In this document: positions 25,062-34,672 of the stretch, piece by piece
How the letters are laid out: every line of letters starts with the position of its first letter
Numbering within the stretch: position 1 is the first letter of the stretch
DNA from: Campylobacter anatolicus
GTDB taxonomy: Bacteria > Campylobacterota > Campylobacteria > Campylobacterales > Campylobacteraceae
DNA: 64,000 nucleotides
Assembly: GCF_018145655.1 (NCBI RefSeq)
Contig: NZ_JAGSSY010000001.1
Coordinates: 1 to 64,000, forward strand
Direction: 5' to 3'
Notes under the pieces: generated by a model
Databases searched by the model: none
The model's input: only the letters and a program-made list of their open reading frames with translations
What the model was told of the DNA's origin: nothing
Translations under genes and position numbers: made by a program

Positions 25062-26432
25062 ATGAATACCGAACTAGAACAAGCAAAAGAGCTGTTAGAC
25101 CAGCACCTAGATGATGTAAAAAACGACGCAAGCGAGATCAGTGCATACGACCTAGCACAACACCTAAAAACGCTTAAAAAACACGATGAATTGCTATTTA
25201 CTGAGTATCTTGAGAAGCTTGATGCACAAAGCCTTGGTGATGTAGCGATTGAACTACCTGATCATATGCTAAAAGATGTCATTGAGACATTGCCGTCTGA
25301 AAAGATTGTAGAAGCACTTGAAGAGCTAGAGAGCGATGACGCAACAGAGTTGCTTCAATATATTGAAGACATAGATGAAGAAAAAGCCAAAGAGCTTTTT
25401 GACGGGCTTGACAGAGAGGATCAAGATGATATTCTAAGGCTACGAAGCTACGATGAAAACGAAGCTGGTGCATATATGCAAACCGAGCTTTTCTCCGCTC
25501 GTTTAAATGAAAAACTAGGGGACGCAGTAGCAAGGCTTAGACGGCTAAAGTCCGAAGGTGAGTTAGAAAACATCTCACAACTTTTTATTACTGATGAAAA
25601 CGATGTGCTTAAGTATGGCATACCACTTGAGGACCTCATCTTATTTGATTTCTCCTTAAGTTTAAGCGAGATCATCGCAAACGAACAACCAGATCATTAC
25701 AAACCTCACACCGCACTTGATATAGATAAGATAGAAGATGTCGTCATCGTAGTGCAAGATTATGACTTAAACGTTATACCAGTCATTGATAGCAAGGGTG
25801 TTTTGCTCGGTCGTATCACAAACGATGATATACACGACTTTATTCAAGAGAGTGCAACAGAGCAAATTTATAACCTAGTCGGTGTTGATGATGAGGCTGA
25901 GGATGATGAGACGCTAGTTAAGGCAGCAAAGGCACGCGGTGCGTGGCTTGGTGTAAATTTATTAACTGCTATATTTAGTTCATTTATTATCGGACTTTTT
26001 GATGAGACGATCGCCACATATGTAGCATTAGCAATACTTATGCCTATAGTCGCGTCAATGGGTGGCAATACAGGCACTCAAGCCCTTGCCGTTACCGTGC
26101 GTCGTTTAGCTTTGGGCGAGATAGAATTTAAAGATGCAAAGAGTGTTTTAAAGCGTGAAATCAGCATCTCACTTGCAAATGGCATTATATTTGGTATGAT
26201 AATGGGTATAATCGCTTGGCTATGGTTTGATAAAGCAATGCTAGGCATTGTGATCGGCTCAAGTATGGTTATAAATTTATTTTTCGCAGGATTTTTTGGC
26301 ACGATCATACCGCTAACACTCAGACGCTTTGACATAGATCCAGCTGTCGGCTCAGCTGTGTTGCTTACAACATTTACTGATGCGATTGGATTTTTCACAT
26401 TTTTAGGACTTGCAAAATGGATACTACTATAA
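25062..26432 (+). CDS. mgtE: Magnesium transporter MgtE
   Basis: This 456-residue protein has the full MgtE layout: an acidic helical N domain (residues about 1-135, with DDATELLQYIEDIDEE), two CBS domains (about 140-265, with LPVIDSKG-like VIPVIDSKGVLLGRIT), a plug helix and five TM segments from about 290. The conserved MPIVASMGGNTGTQALAV pore segment is intact. It imports Mg2+ and closes when cytoplasmic Mg2+ is high. The gene lies 22 bp after the M23 gene and overlaps the NUDIX gene by 16 bp. Confidence 0.95.
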   Translation: MNTELEQAKELLDQHLDDVKNDASEISAYDLAQHLKTLKKHDELLFTEYLEKLDAQSLGDVAIELPDHMLKDVIETLPSEKIVEALEELESDDATELLQYIEDIDEEKAKELFDGLDREDQDDILRLRSYDENEAGAYMQTELFSARLNEKLGDAVARLRRLKSEGELENISQLFITDENDVLKYGIPLEDLILFDFSLSLSEIIANEQPDHYKPHTALDIDKIEDVVIVVQDYDLNVIPVIDSKGVLLGRITNDDIHDFIQESATEQIYNLVGVDDEAEDDETLVKAAKARGAWLGVNLLTAIFSSFIIGLFDETIATYVALAILMPIVASMGGNTGTQALAVTVRRLALGEIEFKDAKSVLKREISISLANGIIFGMIMGIIAWLWFDKAMLGIVIGSSMVINLFFAGFFGTIIPLTLRRFDIDPAVGSAVLLTTFTDAIGFFTFLGLAKWILL

Positions 26433-27004
26433 CCGAGCTTGAAATTTTACCACTGACTGAGTCAAAATACCTTAAACCATTTCGTATGCAGTTTAAACAA
26501 AACGGGCAGCTTCGTAACTGGGATTGTGTAAAAGCGATGAGCAGCGTCTCAGTATTTTTATACCATAAAGAGCGTGATGCATTTTTACTTGTCAAGCAAT
26601 TTCGCCCTGCAGTGTGGTACTCGCAAAATAGTGAAAACATTAGTTCAACTGAGTTAGGATACACCTACGAAATGTGTGCTGGGCTTATGGATAAAGGACT
26701 AAGTTGCGAACAAACTATACGTGAAGAGGCGGTTGAAGAGGTGGGCTATGAGCTAAGAGATATTGAACGTGTAGTTATGACTTATGGGGCATTTGGCTTT
26801 AGTGGCAACACACAGACAATGTTTTACGCTACGATAGATGAGAGTATGCGTGTAAATAGTGGTGGTGGCTGCGATGGCGAGAATATAGAGCTCGTATTTA
26901 TTCCACGTGAAAGTATGCGTGATTTTATGTTTGATGAAAGCAAACCAAAGGGGTTTGGGCTTCTTTTTGCTTACTTATGGTGGAAAGAAAAATTTAAAAG
27001 ATAA
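26417..27004 (+). CDS. NUDIX hydrolase (ADP-ribose/UDP-sugar pyrophosphatase type)
   Basis: This 195-residue enzyme has a complete NUDIX box: G, then E at position 7, then REEAVEEVGYEL (motif G-x5-E-x7-REU-x-EE-x-GU). The N-terminal SVSVFLYHKERDAFLLVKQFRPAVW and the downstream PSPG-like GFSGNTQTMFYATID segment point to the ADP-ribose/nucleoside diphosphate sugar pyrophosphatase branch. Substrate cannot be told from sequence. The start overlaps the end of mgtE by 16 bp, so the two are likely coupled, and a magnesium-dependent enzyme behind a magnesium transporter is at least a fitting pair. Confidence 0.85.
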   Translation: MDTTITELEILPLTESKYLKPFRMQFKQNGQLRNWDCVKAMSSVSVFLYHKERDAFLLVKQFRPAVWYSQNSENISSTELGYTYEMCAGLMDKGLSCEQTIREEAVEEVGYELRDIERVVMTYGAFGFSGNTQTMFYATIDESMRVNSGGGCDGENIELVFIPRESMRDFMFDESKPKGFGLLFAYLWWKEKFKR

Positions 27005-27145
27005 ATTTTAAAAACTTATTTGCAAATTTTATATTTTTAAATTTTTAAAAGCAAAATATAATAGTTACAACTTAACAAACAACTATACCGAGCTATAAAA
27101 GCTAAATCAAATCACATATACCATTAAATTTAGCTCAAATCTTGC

Positions 27146-27226
27146 CTAAAAAGATACTTTTTTAAGTATAGCAAAGATAACAACTGCGGATACAAATACA
27201 CCAACTAAAATAATATAATCAGACAT
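27146..27226 (-). CDS. Candidate 26-residue single-pass membrane protein
   Basis: In the 346-bp gap between the NUDIX gene and ppk, the minus strand has an ATG at 27226 preceded by AAAGAGGT. It opens a 26-codon frame ending at TAG 27146. The peptide is one hydrophobic helix (VGVFVSAVVIFAILKK) with an acidic N-terminus (MSDY) and a basic C-terminus, the usual make-up of very small bacterial membrane proteins such as subunits of oxidases or transporters. No family was recognised. The rest of the gap holds only AT-rich DNA. Confidence 0.5.
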   Translation of the reverse strand: MSDYIILVGVFVSAVVIFAILKKVSF

Positions 27227-27350
27227 TTAACCTCTTTAAAAAATTTTAAAGCATTTGCGTATTATAACAAATTTTTAACAAAAAACGATAAAATAAAGGC
27301 TTTATAAAGTCAATTATCATAAAATAACTAAAAAATTTAAAGGATAGCTA

Positions 27351-29444
27351 ATGAGTCAAGATAAAACCCTTTTTATCAACCGAGAGTTAAGTTGGCTACG
27401 ATTTAACTCACGTGTTTTAGCACAATGCAACAAAGATATACCTCTGCTTGAAAAACTTAAATTTTTAGCGATATATACAACAAATTTAGATGAGTTTTAT
27501 ATGATACGTATCGCTGGACTTAAACAGCTTTTTGCTGCTGGTGTTGTTACGAGCGGTAGTGATGGAATGAGCCCGCTTGAACAACTTCGTGATATCAGAA
27601 AATACCTTCAAGAAGAGCAAAAGCTAGTAGAAAAACACTATAACGAGACTAAAAATGCTCTTGCAAAACAAAATTTATTTATAAAAAATTATGATGAATT
27701 AAATGAAGAACTAAAGAGAAAATGTGATGAGTATTTTTTTTCAAATATCTTACCAGTCATCATTCCTATCGCTGTCGATGCGACACACCCATTTCCGCAT
27801 CTAAACAACCTAAGCTTTTCACTAGCAGTTAAATTAGCAGATATAGAACATCCTGAAATTTTAAAATTTGGAATGATACGCATTTCACGTGTCCTGCCGC
27901 GTTTTACCCAGCCTAGTGAAAATGTATATGTACCTATTGAGACGATTGTACATCGCCACGCAGAAGAAATTTTCCCTGGATATAAGCTACTTAGCTCGTG
28001 TGCATTTAGAGTAACTAGGAATGCTGATATAGTCATCGAAGAAGAAGAGGCGGATGATTTTATGATGATACTAGAACAAGGGCTAAAGCTACGTCGCAAA
28101 GGTGCTTTTGTCCGTATGCAAATCGCTCACGATGCAGATAAAGACATACTTGAGTTTCTAAACTCACATATGAAAATTTTTCATAAAGATATATACTATT
28201 CTAACGTTCCACTCACACTTAGCTCACTTTGGCAGATTGCATTAAATAAAGACTTTATCCACTTAGCTAACTCCCCATATGTGCCAAAAACTCTACCTCC
28301 TTTTGGTGACGGGATTTCGATATTTGATACGATTGATAAAGAAGATGTTATGATTATACATCCATTTGAAAGCTTTGATCCAGTCGTTCATCTAATAAAA
28401 GAGGCTTGTAAAGACCCAAAAGTCATCTCTATACGTATGACACTTTACCGCGTTGATAAAAACTCACCAATCATTCAATCATTAATAGATGCCGCAAGTG
28501 ACGGCAAACAAGTAACTGTAATGGTGGAGCTAAAAGCGAGATTTGATGAGGAGAATAACTTGCACTGGGCAAAGGCACTAGAAGATGCTGGAGCACACGT
28601 GATATATGGTATCACGGGCTTTAAAGTGCATGCAAAAGTACTTCAAATCATCCGCCAAATCGGTGATAAGCTTAAATTTTATATGCATTTTGGTACTGGC
28701 AATTACAATGGAAGTTCGGCTAAAATTTATACAGATGTGAGTCTCTTTACAAGTCGTGAAGAATTTAGCCACGACACAACGACATTTTTTCATATCCTTT
28801 CAGGATATAATAAAAATCGTCGCCTAAATACGCTTAGTATGTCGCCATTTCAGATAAAAGAGCGGATAATAGAAAAGATTCGCCTTGAAGCTAGCAAAGG
28901 TAGTGAAGGTCGGATAATCGCAAAAATGAACGCACTCATTGATGCCGATGTGATAAATGAGCTTAGCAAAGCATCAAATGCAGGAGTAAAGATAGACCTA
29001 ATAGTGCGTGGTGTGTGCGGTTTGCGTCCTAATATAAGGGGTAAAAGTGAAAATATCCATGTTCGTTCAATCATTGGCAAATACTTAGAACATGCACGAA
29101 TTTTATACTTTAAACACTCAACACCAAGGGTATTTATCTCTAGTGCTGACTGGATGCCACGGAATTTAGAGAGACGCTTAGAGCTTATGACACCAATATT
29201 CGATGAACGCTTGCAAGATAAATTGCTTGAAATTTTAGAACTTCAGCTAAATGATAACGAACTTGCTTTTGAGCTAAAAAATGATGGTGAATACGAGCAA
29301 ATTTGCCCGAAAAATGGCGAAAAAACTATAAATAGCCACGAAGTATTAGAAAATTATATAAGCAAAATTTACAAATCAGTAAAAAAAGATACCGACAAAG
29401 CAAAGGCCGATCTTGTCGCTACTAAGCTATTAAAAGAGAGTTAA
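27351..29444 (+). CDS. ppk1: Polyphosphate kinase 1
   Basis: This 697-residue enzyme polymerises ATP gamma-phosphate into polyphosphate, and in Campylobacter polyphosphate matters for stress survival and host invasion. The N domain starts [16 protein letters not shown]. The phosphorylated histidine is H446 in HFGTGNYNG, followed by YTDVSLFT. A second PLD-like part has VRGVCGLRP near residue 550 and the [12 protein letters not shown] segment. The length is normal. AAAGGAT precedes the ATG, and a strong terminator follows. Confidence 0.95.
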   Translation: MSQDKTLFINRELSWLRFNSRVLAQCNKDIPLLEKLKFLAIYTTNLDEFYMIRIAGLKQLFAAGVVTSGSDGMSPLEQLRDIRKYLQEEQKLVEKHYNETKNALAKQNLFIKNYDELNEELKRKCDEYFFSNILPVIIPIAVDATHPFPHLNNLSFSLAVKLADIEHPEILKFGMIRISRVLPRFTQPSENVYVPIETIVHRHAEEIFPGYKLLSSCAFRVTRNADIVIEEEEADDFMMILEQGLKLRRKGAFVRMQIAHDADKDILEFLNSHMKIFHKDIYYSNVPLTLSSLWQIALNKDFIHLANSPYVPKTLPPFGDGISIFDTIDKEDVMIIHPFESFDPVVHLIKEACKDPKVISIRMTLYRVDKNSPIIQSLIDAASDGKQVTVMVELKARFDEENNLHWAKALEDAGAHVIYGITGFKVHAKVLQIIRQIGDKLKFYMHFGTGNYNGSSAKIYTDVSLFTSREEFSHDTTTFFHILSGYNKNRRLNTLSMSPFQIKERIIEKIRLEASKGSEGRIIAKMNALIDADVINELSKASNAGVKIDLIVRGVCGLRPNIRGKSENIHVRSIIGKYLEHARILYFKHSTPRVFISSADWMPRNLERRLELMTPIFDERLQDKLLEILELQLNDNELAFELKNDGEYEQICPKNGEKTINSHEVLENYISKIYKSVKKDTDKAKADLVATKLLKES

Positions 29445-29452
29445 GGATTTAT

Positions 29453-29486
29453 AAATTTGGTGTCTATTGTAGTAGATACCAAATTT
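29453..29486 (+). terminator. Rho-independent terminator after ppk1
   Basis: AAATTTGGTGTCTA pairs with TAGATACCAAATTT (14-bp stem with one G-T pair, loop TTGTAG), followed by TATCTTTT. It starts 9 bases after the stop codon. Confidence 0.75.
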
Positions 29487-29579
29487 TATCTTTTGCTATG
29501 TTAGTTTATCTGGTGGTGCAATAAATTTATAATGTTTTCACTTTTAGACACTATGTTTAAAGGCTATAAACTTAAATCA

Positions 29580-30398
29580 CTATTGAAATTTTAGCTCACC
29601 TTGCGTGATCGTCTCCACCTTTGGACTTATGCGAAGACTCGGTGCAGTTTTGCTAAATTTTATCAGATCCTCTACACTTTGAACGCTAAAAGGAAGCTGT
29701 TTAAGAGAATATTTAAATATCTCAGCCGCCGCTATCGCATCGTTTAACGCCCTGTGATGAGTATTTGTGATGCCTAAAATTTCTTTTAACGCACCTAGCC
29801 CATACTTTTGTGATGGTATCGTGCGACGTGCTAGATCGATGGTGCAAATTTTGCGGTTTAGCAGTATGCTAAAGCCTAGTTTTTGTAGACTATATGAGAT
29901 AAATCCATAGTCAAAATTTACATTATGTGCGACAAACACGCTCGTACCCAAAAATGTTTTAAACCGCTCAAGCACCGAAGCAAGTGATGGAGCGTCCTTT
30001 AAATCGGCATCTGTGATACCAGTTAGCTCACTGATACTCTCAGGGATATGTGGTGCTGCAACAAAGCTTTCAAATCGCCCTATTTCTATACCATTTTTTA
30101 TCTTTATCGCACCTATCTCTATAATCTGTCCGTCTGTTGTGCCACCACTTGTCTCTATATCTACTACGCAAAAAACCTGATCGGCAATATCTCTCGTACG
30201 TGTGCGTAGCTCAATATAGCCATGTTCGTTTTTAAAAATATCAAGCCCTAAAGTCCGCCACATATCAATAATCTTGATATCTATCACCTCTGTAATCTCA
30301 CTAACTGAGCTAAATATCGCGATAAAATCACGATAGCTTAAATCACGAGTAGCTAAGAGCGAGAGCAAGTTTTCAAGGCGTTGTTTGTTTGGTTTCAA
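29580..30398 (-). CDS. dnaQ: DnaQ-like DEDDh 3'-5' exonuclease
   Basis: This 272-residue protein has the exonuclease fold with all DEDDh residues: D80 and E82 in VVDIETSGG, the HNVNFDYGF motif with Asp near residue 160, and HHRALNDA with His and Asp near residues 217-222. It corresponds to the Campylobacter epsilon-like subunit of DNA polymerase III. An N-terminal extension of about 70 residues precedes the catalytic core. The start overlaps the end of rpe by 4 bp (30395-30398), so the two are coupled. Epsilon function is inferred from the family. Confidence 0.85.
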   Translation of the reverse strand: MKPNKQRLENLLSLLATRDLSYRDFIAIFSSVSEITEVIDIKIIDMWRTLGLDIFKNEHGYIELRTRTRDIADQVFCVVDIETSGGTTDGQIIEIGAIKIKNGIEIGRFESFVAAPHIPESISELTGITDADLKDAPSLASVLERFKTFLGTSVFVAHNVNFDYGFISYSLQKLGFSILLNRKICTIDLARRTIPSQKYGLGALKEILGITNTHHRALNDAIAAAEIFKYSLKQLPFSVQSVEDLIKFSKTAPSLRISPKVETITQGELKFQ

Positions 30399-31042
30399 AA
30401 CTCAAGCTTTATCGCACGGATCGCCTCCGCATAAGAATTTGATGAAAATATATAATTTCCTGCTACGAGTATATCAGCTCCCGCCTCATCTAGATCTGGT
30501 GCATTTAATCCATTTACACCACCATCAACCTCTATGAGACATTTTGCGTTTTTACGCTCTATCATCTCACGCAAAGCACGAATCTTCTCATAAACTAACG
30601 GCATAAAGTTTTGAGCCCCAAAACCTGGATTAACACTCATTAAAAGCACGATATCGACTTCATTTATAATGTGTTCTAGGCTTGAGACGGGCGTGTGAGG
30701 ATTTAGCACTATTCCTGGACTTACATCATTTTTACGGATATAATCTATCAAGCGAAGTGGATGCTTCTCCTCTTCGATGTGAAATGTTAAAAATTTTGGT
30801 TTAAGTGGCAAAAACAAATTTGCAAAAAAAGTGTTATTTTCAACCATTAGATGAATATCAAGTGGCTTTGTAGCCACATTTGCGACGGCGTTCACGACAA
30901 GTGGTCCTATAGTTAAATTTGGTACAAAGTGTCCGTCCATAACATCAACGTGTATAAGATCACATCCAGCCTCGCAGATAGCCTCTATCTCAGCCTTTAA
31001 ATTTCCAAAATCAGCCGACAAAATACTTGGAGCTACATACAT
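30395..31042 (-). CDS. rpe: Ribulose-phosphate 3-epimerase
   Basis: This 215-residue TIM-barrel enzyme interconverts ribulose-5-P and xylulose-5-P. Family marks are complete: APSILSADFGNL at the start, HVDVMDGHFVPNLTIGP, HLMVEN, LLMSVNPGFGAQNFMP and the phosphate-binding EVDGGVN and ADILVAGNYIF. It lies 9 bases after the STAS/CheX-like gene and overlaps the exonuclease gene, in one minus-strand group. In Campylobacter, which lacks a complete classical glycolysis, it serves the non-oxidative pentose phosphate steps. Confidence 0.95.
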   Translation of the reverse strand: MYVAPSILSADFGNLKAEIEAICEAGCDLIHVDVMDGHFVPNLTIGPLVVNAVANVATKPLDIHLMVENNTFFANLFLPLKPKFLTFHIEEEKHPLRLIDYIRKNDVSPGIVLNPHTPVSSLEHIINEVDIVLLMSVNPGFGAQNFMPLVYEKIRALREMIERKNAKCLIEVDGGVNGLNAPDLDEAGADILVAGNYIFSSNSYAEAIRAIKLEF

Positions 31043-31051
31043 TTACATTCC

Positions 31052-32413
31052 TTATTTACTTACAAATATCACCGCTATATCATCATTTTTATCGCTCATT
31101 AAGGTTAAAGCCCCTTTGCTTGTGATATCAAAAAAATGCTCTTTATCAAAAAACTTAGGTATCGTGGCAGCAACGCTCATACCTTTTAAAACGAAAAATT
31201 TTAAAATTTTATTGATTATTATGCCAAAAATTATCTCATATTCGGCTAAATTTACCTCATCTTTACCACTAAAAAATTTACAAATTTCAGCTATTTTATA
31301 CTTTCTCACACCAACCATAAGTCGCATATCAAAATCGCCATAAAAAAGCACACACGCACGAATATACTCAAGCTCATCATCCAAAGCATACGTTTGTATC
31401 TTTGTGTTTAGACAAGTCATCTCGCTTTTTGATAGTGTGGATATGGTTTCAAATACAAATTTTATAACATTTGGTAAGATCTCGACTATGTTTTTCGTGA
31501 TATGAGATGGCGGAATTTGAAGTGGATTTTTGTTTATATAAATAACTGCGTTATCACCATAAAACTCTTGTAAATTTTTATACAAAAGTATCCTTGCTCG
31601 TTGCATATCATCAACTAATCCAGCTGATATGCTATTTTGATTAAGCCCACATATGCTGATTATAGAGTTATACTTTGAACTAAGTTTTGATAAATTTATC
31701 AAAAAATCAGCTCCAAGGGCATTCATCGCACTCGTTATATTGACCCAAAATATAAAAAATTTATAGCCAGTTTTTAGTAAATTTTGATGCATTTTGCTAT
31801 CAAATTTACTGACAAAATCCGAATCAATGAGCCCATTTATACGGTAAATCACAACACTATCAATAGTAAAGATTTGCAAAAACTTTTCAGGATAAAAAAG
31901 CTTTGTTTTTTGATCTATTGCATACAGATATTTGTCCTTAAGTCTTAAAAACTCTTTTAAATTTGTCTCTATTTTGACCTTGTAACCACGCTTATTTAAC
32001 TTAAGCTCTATAAGCGATCTTTGCTCCAAACTATCATGAAATAGCAATATCTCGCTACCGTTTACCGCCCTATCCCCCACAAAAAGTGTAGCAATCTGTT
32101 CTGTTTGGAATAGTGAAAAATTTATAAGCTTATAACAAGTCTTTATCATTAGCTCATATAAACTATCGCTATAATCACATACTCCGATACGTGCACCAAT
32201 GCCTTTAGAAAGGTCGTTTAGCTTATCTATAATATATCCAAACCAAACCGGAGTAAAAAACGTAACGTCCTTTAAAGACAATAAAATACAAATAGGCTTT
32301 TTAGCCTCTAATAGCATTATATCATCACGATGCAAGAACTGCCCGATCAAGTCTGACTCTAAAAACCCAAATGGACGAATGATAGCGAATGAGCCATTAA
32401 ATGTTAATTTCAT
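31052..32413 (-). CDS. STAS-like protein with CheX/CheC-like C-terminal domain
   Basis: This 453-residue protein was not recognised as a named gene. The N-terminal part (about 1-115) and a middle part (about 165-300, with VVIYRINGLIDSDFVSKF and FWVNITSAMNALGADFLI) look like two STAS-type modules. The C-terminal 125 residues (CVLFYGDFDMRLMVG, then EVNLAEYEIIFGIIINKILKFF and a PKFFD end) resemble CheX/CheC-type phosphatase domains. This combination would suit a regulator in chemotaxis or stress signalling. The HDOD-like gene 9 bases upstream on the same strand supports a signalling role. Domain calls are tentative. Confidence 0.5.
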   Translation of the reverse strand: MKLTFNGSFAIIRPFGFLESDLIGQFLHRDDIMLLEAKKPICILLSLKDVTFFTPVWFGYIIDKLNDLSKGIGARIGVCDYSDSLYELMIKTCYKLINFSLFQTEQIATLFVGDRAVNGSEILLFHDSLEQRSLIELKLNKRGYKVKIETNLKEFLRLKDKYLYAIDQKTKLFYPEKFLQIFTIDSVVIYRINGLIDSDFVSKFDSKMHQNLLKTGYKFFIFWVNITSAMNALGADFLINLSKLSSKYNSIISICGLNQNSISAGLVDDMQRARILLYKNLQEFYGDNAVIYINKNPLQIPPSHITKNIVEILPNVIKFVFETISTLSKSEMTCLNTKIQTYALDDELEYIRACVLFYGDFDMRLMVGVRKYKIAEICKFFSGKDEVNLAEYEIIFGIIINKILKFFVLKGMSVAATIPKFFDKEHFFDITSKGALTLMSDKNDDIAVIFVSK

Positions 32414-32422
32414 CGCCTAATC

Positions 32423-33175
32423 TCACTCATTAGCACCAACACATTTTTTAAATTTTATTAAATTTTCTAAGGTTGTATCTGTTTTGATATCTAAAATTTT
32501 ATCCAAACCAAGACTATTAAACTTTGGTCGCGATATCTCGTAAGATAATAAAAATTTTAAATACATAACGATATTTTTATCATTATTGTTTAGCTTGTTT
32601 ATATCCCAACCAGCAGCAAGACAACTTTTAAAAAATATATCAACATTATACATTTTTTTAAATATATTTATATAATCAATATCTACAAAATTTACTATTT
32701 CATTTAAGCTTTGTATATAATTAGCAAATACCATTTCGTATGCGATTACATTTGTAAGCATATATGGAGCTAAGAGCAGATTACGTTGAGTTTTAGAGTT
32801 AAGATTTATTAAAATTTTATTCCAATCAGATAAAATTTTAGCATTAAGCTCTATTAATACTACCGTGTTTAAGCTAAATACCCGCCAATCTTTTGGAAGT
32901 TTTAAAAATACAAAATACGAGTGAATAATGAATTTAAACATATCAACACCTAACAAATGTGCTATGATACCCACATCTTTACTCTGCGTATCTACGTAAA
33001 AATCAGCCTTTCTAACGATAGCCAGAAAATAAAGGCTAAAAGCCTTATCTTTTGTTAGTATATCTACAACATTGGCTATATTGCCTAGTCTTAACATCTC
33101 ATCACACTTGCTTAGCTCTTCTGGTGTCTTAAAAATATTATTTAAAATTTTATCTACTTGCTCTTTTTGCAACAT
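32423..33175 (-). CDS. HDOD-like signalling protein
   Basis: This 250-residue helical protein resembles HDOD domains: a start with ILNNIFKTPEELSKCDEML, LRLGNIANVVDILTKDKAFSLYFLAIV around residues 28-55, and DVGIIAHLLGVDMFKFII near 67-85. The catalytic HD residues are absent, as is usual in HDOD. Epsilonproteobacteria carry such proteins next to chemotaxis or cyclic-nucleotide genes. It probably forms a transcription unit with the STAS/CheX-like gene, rpe and the exonuclease gene. The function is unknown. Confidence 0.5.
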   Translation of the reverse strand: MLQKEQVDKILNNIFKTPEELSKCDEMLRLGNIANVVDILTKDKAFSLYFLAIVRKADFYVDTQSKDVGIIAHLLGVDMFKFIIHSYFVFLKLPKDWRVFSLNTVVLIELNAKILSDWNKILINLNSKTQRNLLLAPYMLTNVIAYEMVFANYIQSLNEIVNFVDIDYINIFKKMYNVDIFFKSCLAAGWDINKLNNNDKNIVMYLKFLLSYEISRPKFNSLGLDKILDIKTDTTLENLIKFKKCVGANE

Positions 33176-33289
33176 ATGTTTCCATGCTTTAAAAAATTTT
33201 TAGATTTTATCTATTATTTTTTTAAAAAGCAATAAATAAGATTTATAAGTTATTTTAATGCTTTAAGCGTGGATTTTGCTTTTTTTAGA

Positions 33290-33295
33290 TACAAT
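33290..33295 (+). promoter_or_regulatory. Promoter -10 box for rpmB
   Basis: TACAAT lies 31 bases before the rpmB ATG, preceded by a TTTTTTTAGA run, the usual T-rich lead-in of Campylobacter sigma-70 promoters. Confidence 0.55.
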
Positions 33296-33326
33296 CAGCA
33301 GAAATTTTTGTTTATAAGGAAAAAAT

Positions 33327-33518
33327 ATGTCAAGAAGATGTGCTATAACAGGCAAAGGTCCTATGGTTGGCAATAACGTAAGCCACGCCAACAATAAGAC
33401 AAAAAGAAGATTTATGCCAAACCTACGAACCATCCGTGTTATGCTAGAAGACGGCACAACGAGAAAGATCAAAGTCGCTGCTTCAACTCTTAGAACTATG
33501 AAAAAGCAGTCAAAATAA
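33327..33518 (+). CDS. rpmB: 50S ribosomal protein L28
   Basis: This 63-residue protein has the L28 signature: [27 protein letters not shown], then [19 protein letters not shown]. It is fully recognisable and of normal length. AAGGAAAA precedes the ATG. The potassium-channel gene begins 23 bp downstream and is probably cotranscribed. Confidence 0.97.
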   Translation: MSRRCAITGKGPMVGNNVSHANNKTKRRFMPNLRTIRVMLEDGTTRKIKVAASTLRTMKKQSK

Positions 33519-33541
33519 ATATGCAAAAATAAGAGGAATTT

Positions 33542-34672
33542 ATGTCTTTATTATCAAGACTTAAACAATTCCTCAATTTCTCAAGCTCTTACAAGCCAGA
33601 CATCAGCTTAGACACTGAGCTCTACGAACAACTAAAACCTTTTAGATATCCAATCATTGCAGTTGTTTTGCTCCTTCTTTTTGGAACACTAGGATACGTC
33701 TATATCGACAACTTCTCACTAATAGACGCCTTTTATCAGGCTGGCATGACATTTACAACAGTTGGTTTTACTGAAGTCGCACCAATAACACCAAAGGGGC
33801 GAATATTTACTATCACGTTTATATTGATAGGCTTTATCATATTTACATTTTCCATTGGTATTGTCGTAGAGGTCTTAAAACGTGGCTCACTAATAAGCAT
33901 TTTAAAGGAAAGAAGTATGCTTTATAAAATTGCAAGGCTAAAAAATCATTTTGTGATATGCTATCACAACCTTTACACAATTGAACTTAGTGCACAATTT
34001 CGTGAAAATCATATACCATTTGTCGTCGTTGACGATCGTGAAGATCTAGCTGAGATCGCACAAAAATTTAAATATCCATACTTTATAAAGGCTCAACCAC
34101 ACACCCAAATAGCATTTTTAAAAACACATCTTTCAAGTGCGAAAGGACTTATAACACTTAGTGATAATATAGCTGATAATATAGCCCTCATCGCATCTGT
34201 GCGTCTATATGAAAAAGAGATCCAAAGACGTAAGCCATATCATATCATCACAAACTCAGATAGTGAAGACAATACGCAAAGACTTAAAAAACTTGGTGCC
34301 GATAGCGTAGTAAGTCCATCTCGTCTCGTCGCTCAACGCCTAAGTGCTATGAGCGTGCGTCCAGATATGGAAAACTTACTTGAACAATTTTTGTATAAGA
34401 AAAACTCGCCTATAGATATAGAAGAAATTTTAGTACCTGATTATTCGTGGGTGCGATTTAAACGACTTAAAGAGACTAGGTTACGAAATATCACAAATGC
34501 TGATGTCGTTGGGATACGCGACATAAATAACAAATTTATTGCTATGCCAAATGGCGAGACACTCATCGGTACCGGCACAAAGCTACTAGTGATAGGCACT
34601 GTCGAGGGCATACGATTAACAAAACGCGTGATAAAAAGTAAACACAAACCAGAAGAATTTAAATATGTTTAA
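33542..34672 (+). CDS. Two-TM potassium channel with RCK/TrkA domain (KchA-like)
   Basis: This 376-residue protein has TM1 (about 36-53), a pore loop and TM2 (about 89-110), then a Rossmann-like TrkA-N domain (about 128-250) and a TrkA-C domain (about 290-376). It fits the H. pylori HpKchA type. The selectivity filter reads T73-V74-G75-F76-T77, where typical channels have TVGYG or TVGFG; the second glycine is replaced by threonine. The TrkA-N glycine loop is also degenerate (HFVICYHNLYTIE). It likely controls K+ flux, but selectivity may differ. It follows rpmB by 23 bp. Confidence 0.85.
   Translation: MSLLSRLKQFLNFSSSYKPDISLDTELYEQLKPFRYPIIAVVLLLLFGTLGYVYIDNFSLIDAFYQAGMTFTTVGFTEVAPITPKGRIFTITFILIGFIIFTFSIGIVVEVLKRGSLISILKERSMLYKIARLKNHFVICYHNLYTIELSAQFRENHIPFVVVDDREDLAEIAQKFKYPYFIKAQPHTQIAFLKTHLSSAKGLITLSDNIADNIALIASVRLYEKEIQRRKPYHIITNSDSEDNTQRLKKLGADSVVSPSRLVAQRLSAMSVRPDMENLLEQFLYKKNSPIDIEEILVPDYSWVRFKRLKETRLRNITNADVVGIRDINNKFIAMPNGETLIGTGTKLLVIGTVEGIRLTKRVIKSKHKPEEFKYV

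Noticed and set aside
33263-33526. 87-codon minus-strand frame across rpmB
   Set aside because: It is antisense to a certain ribosomal protein gene and has only chance hydrophobic content.
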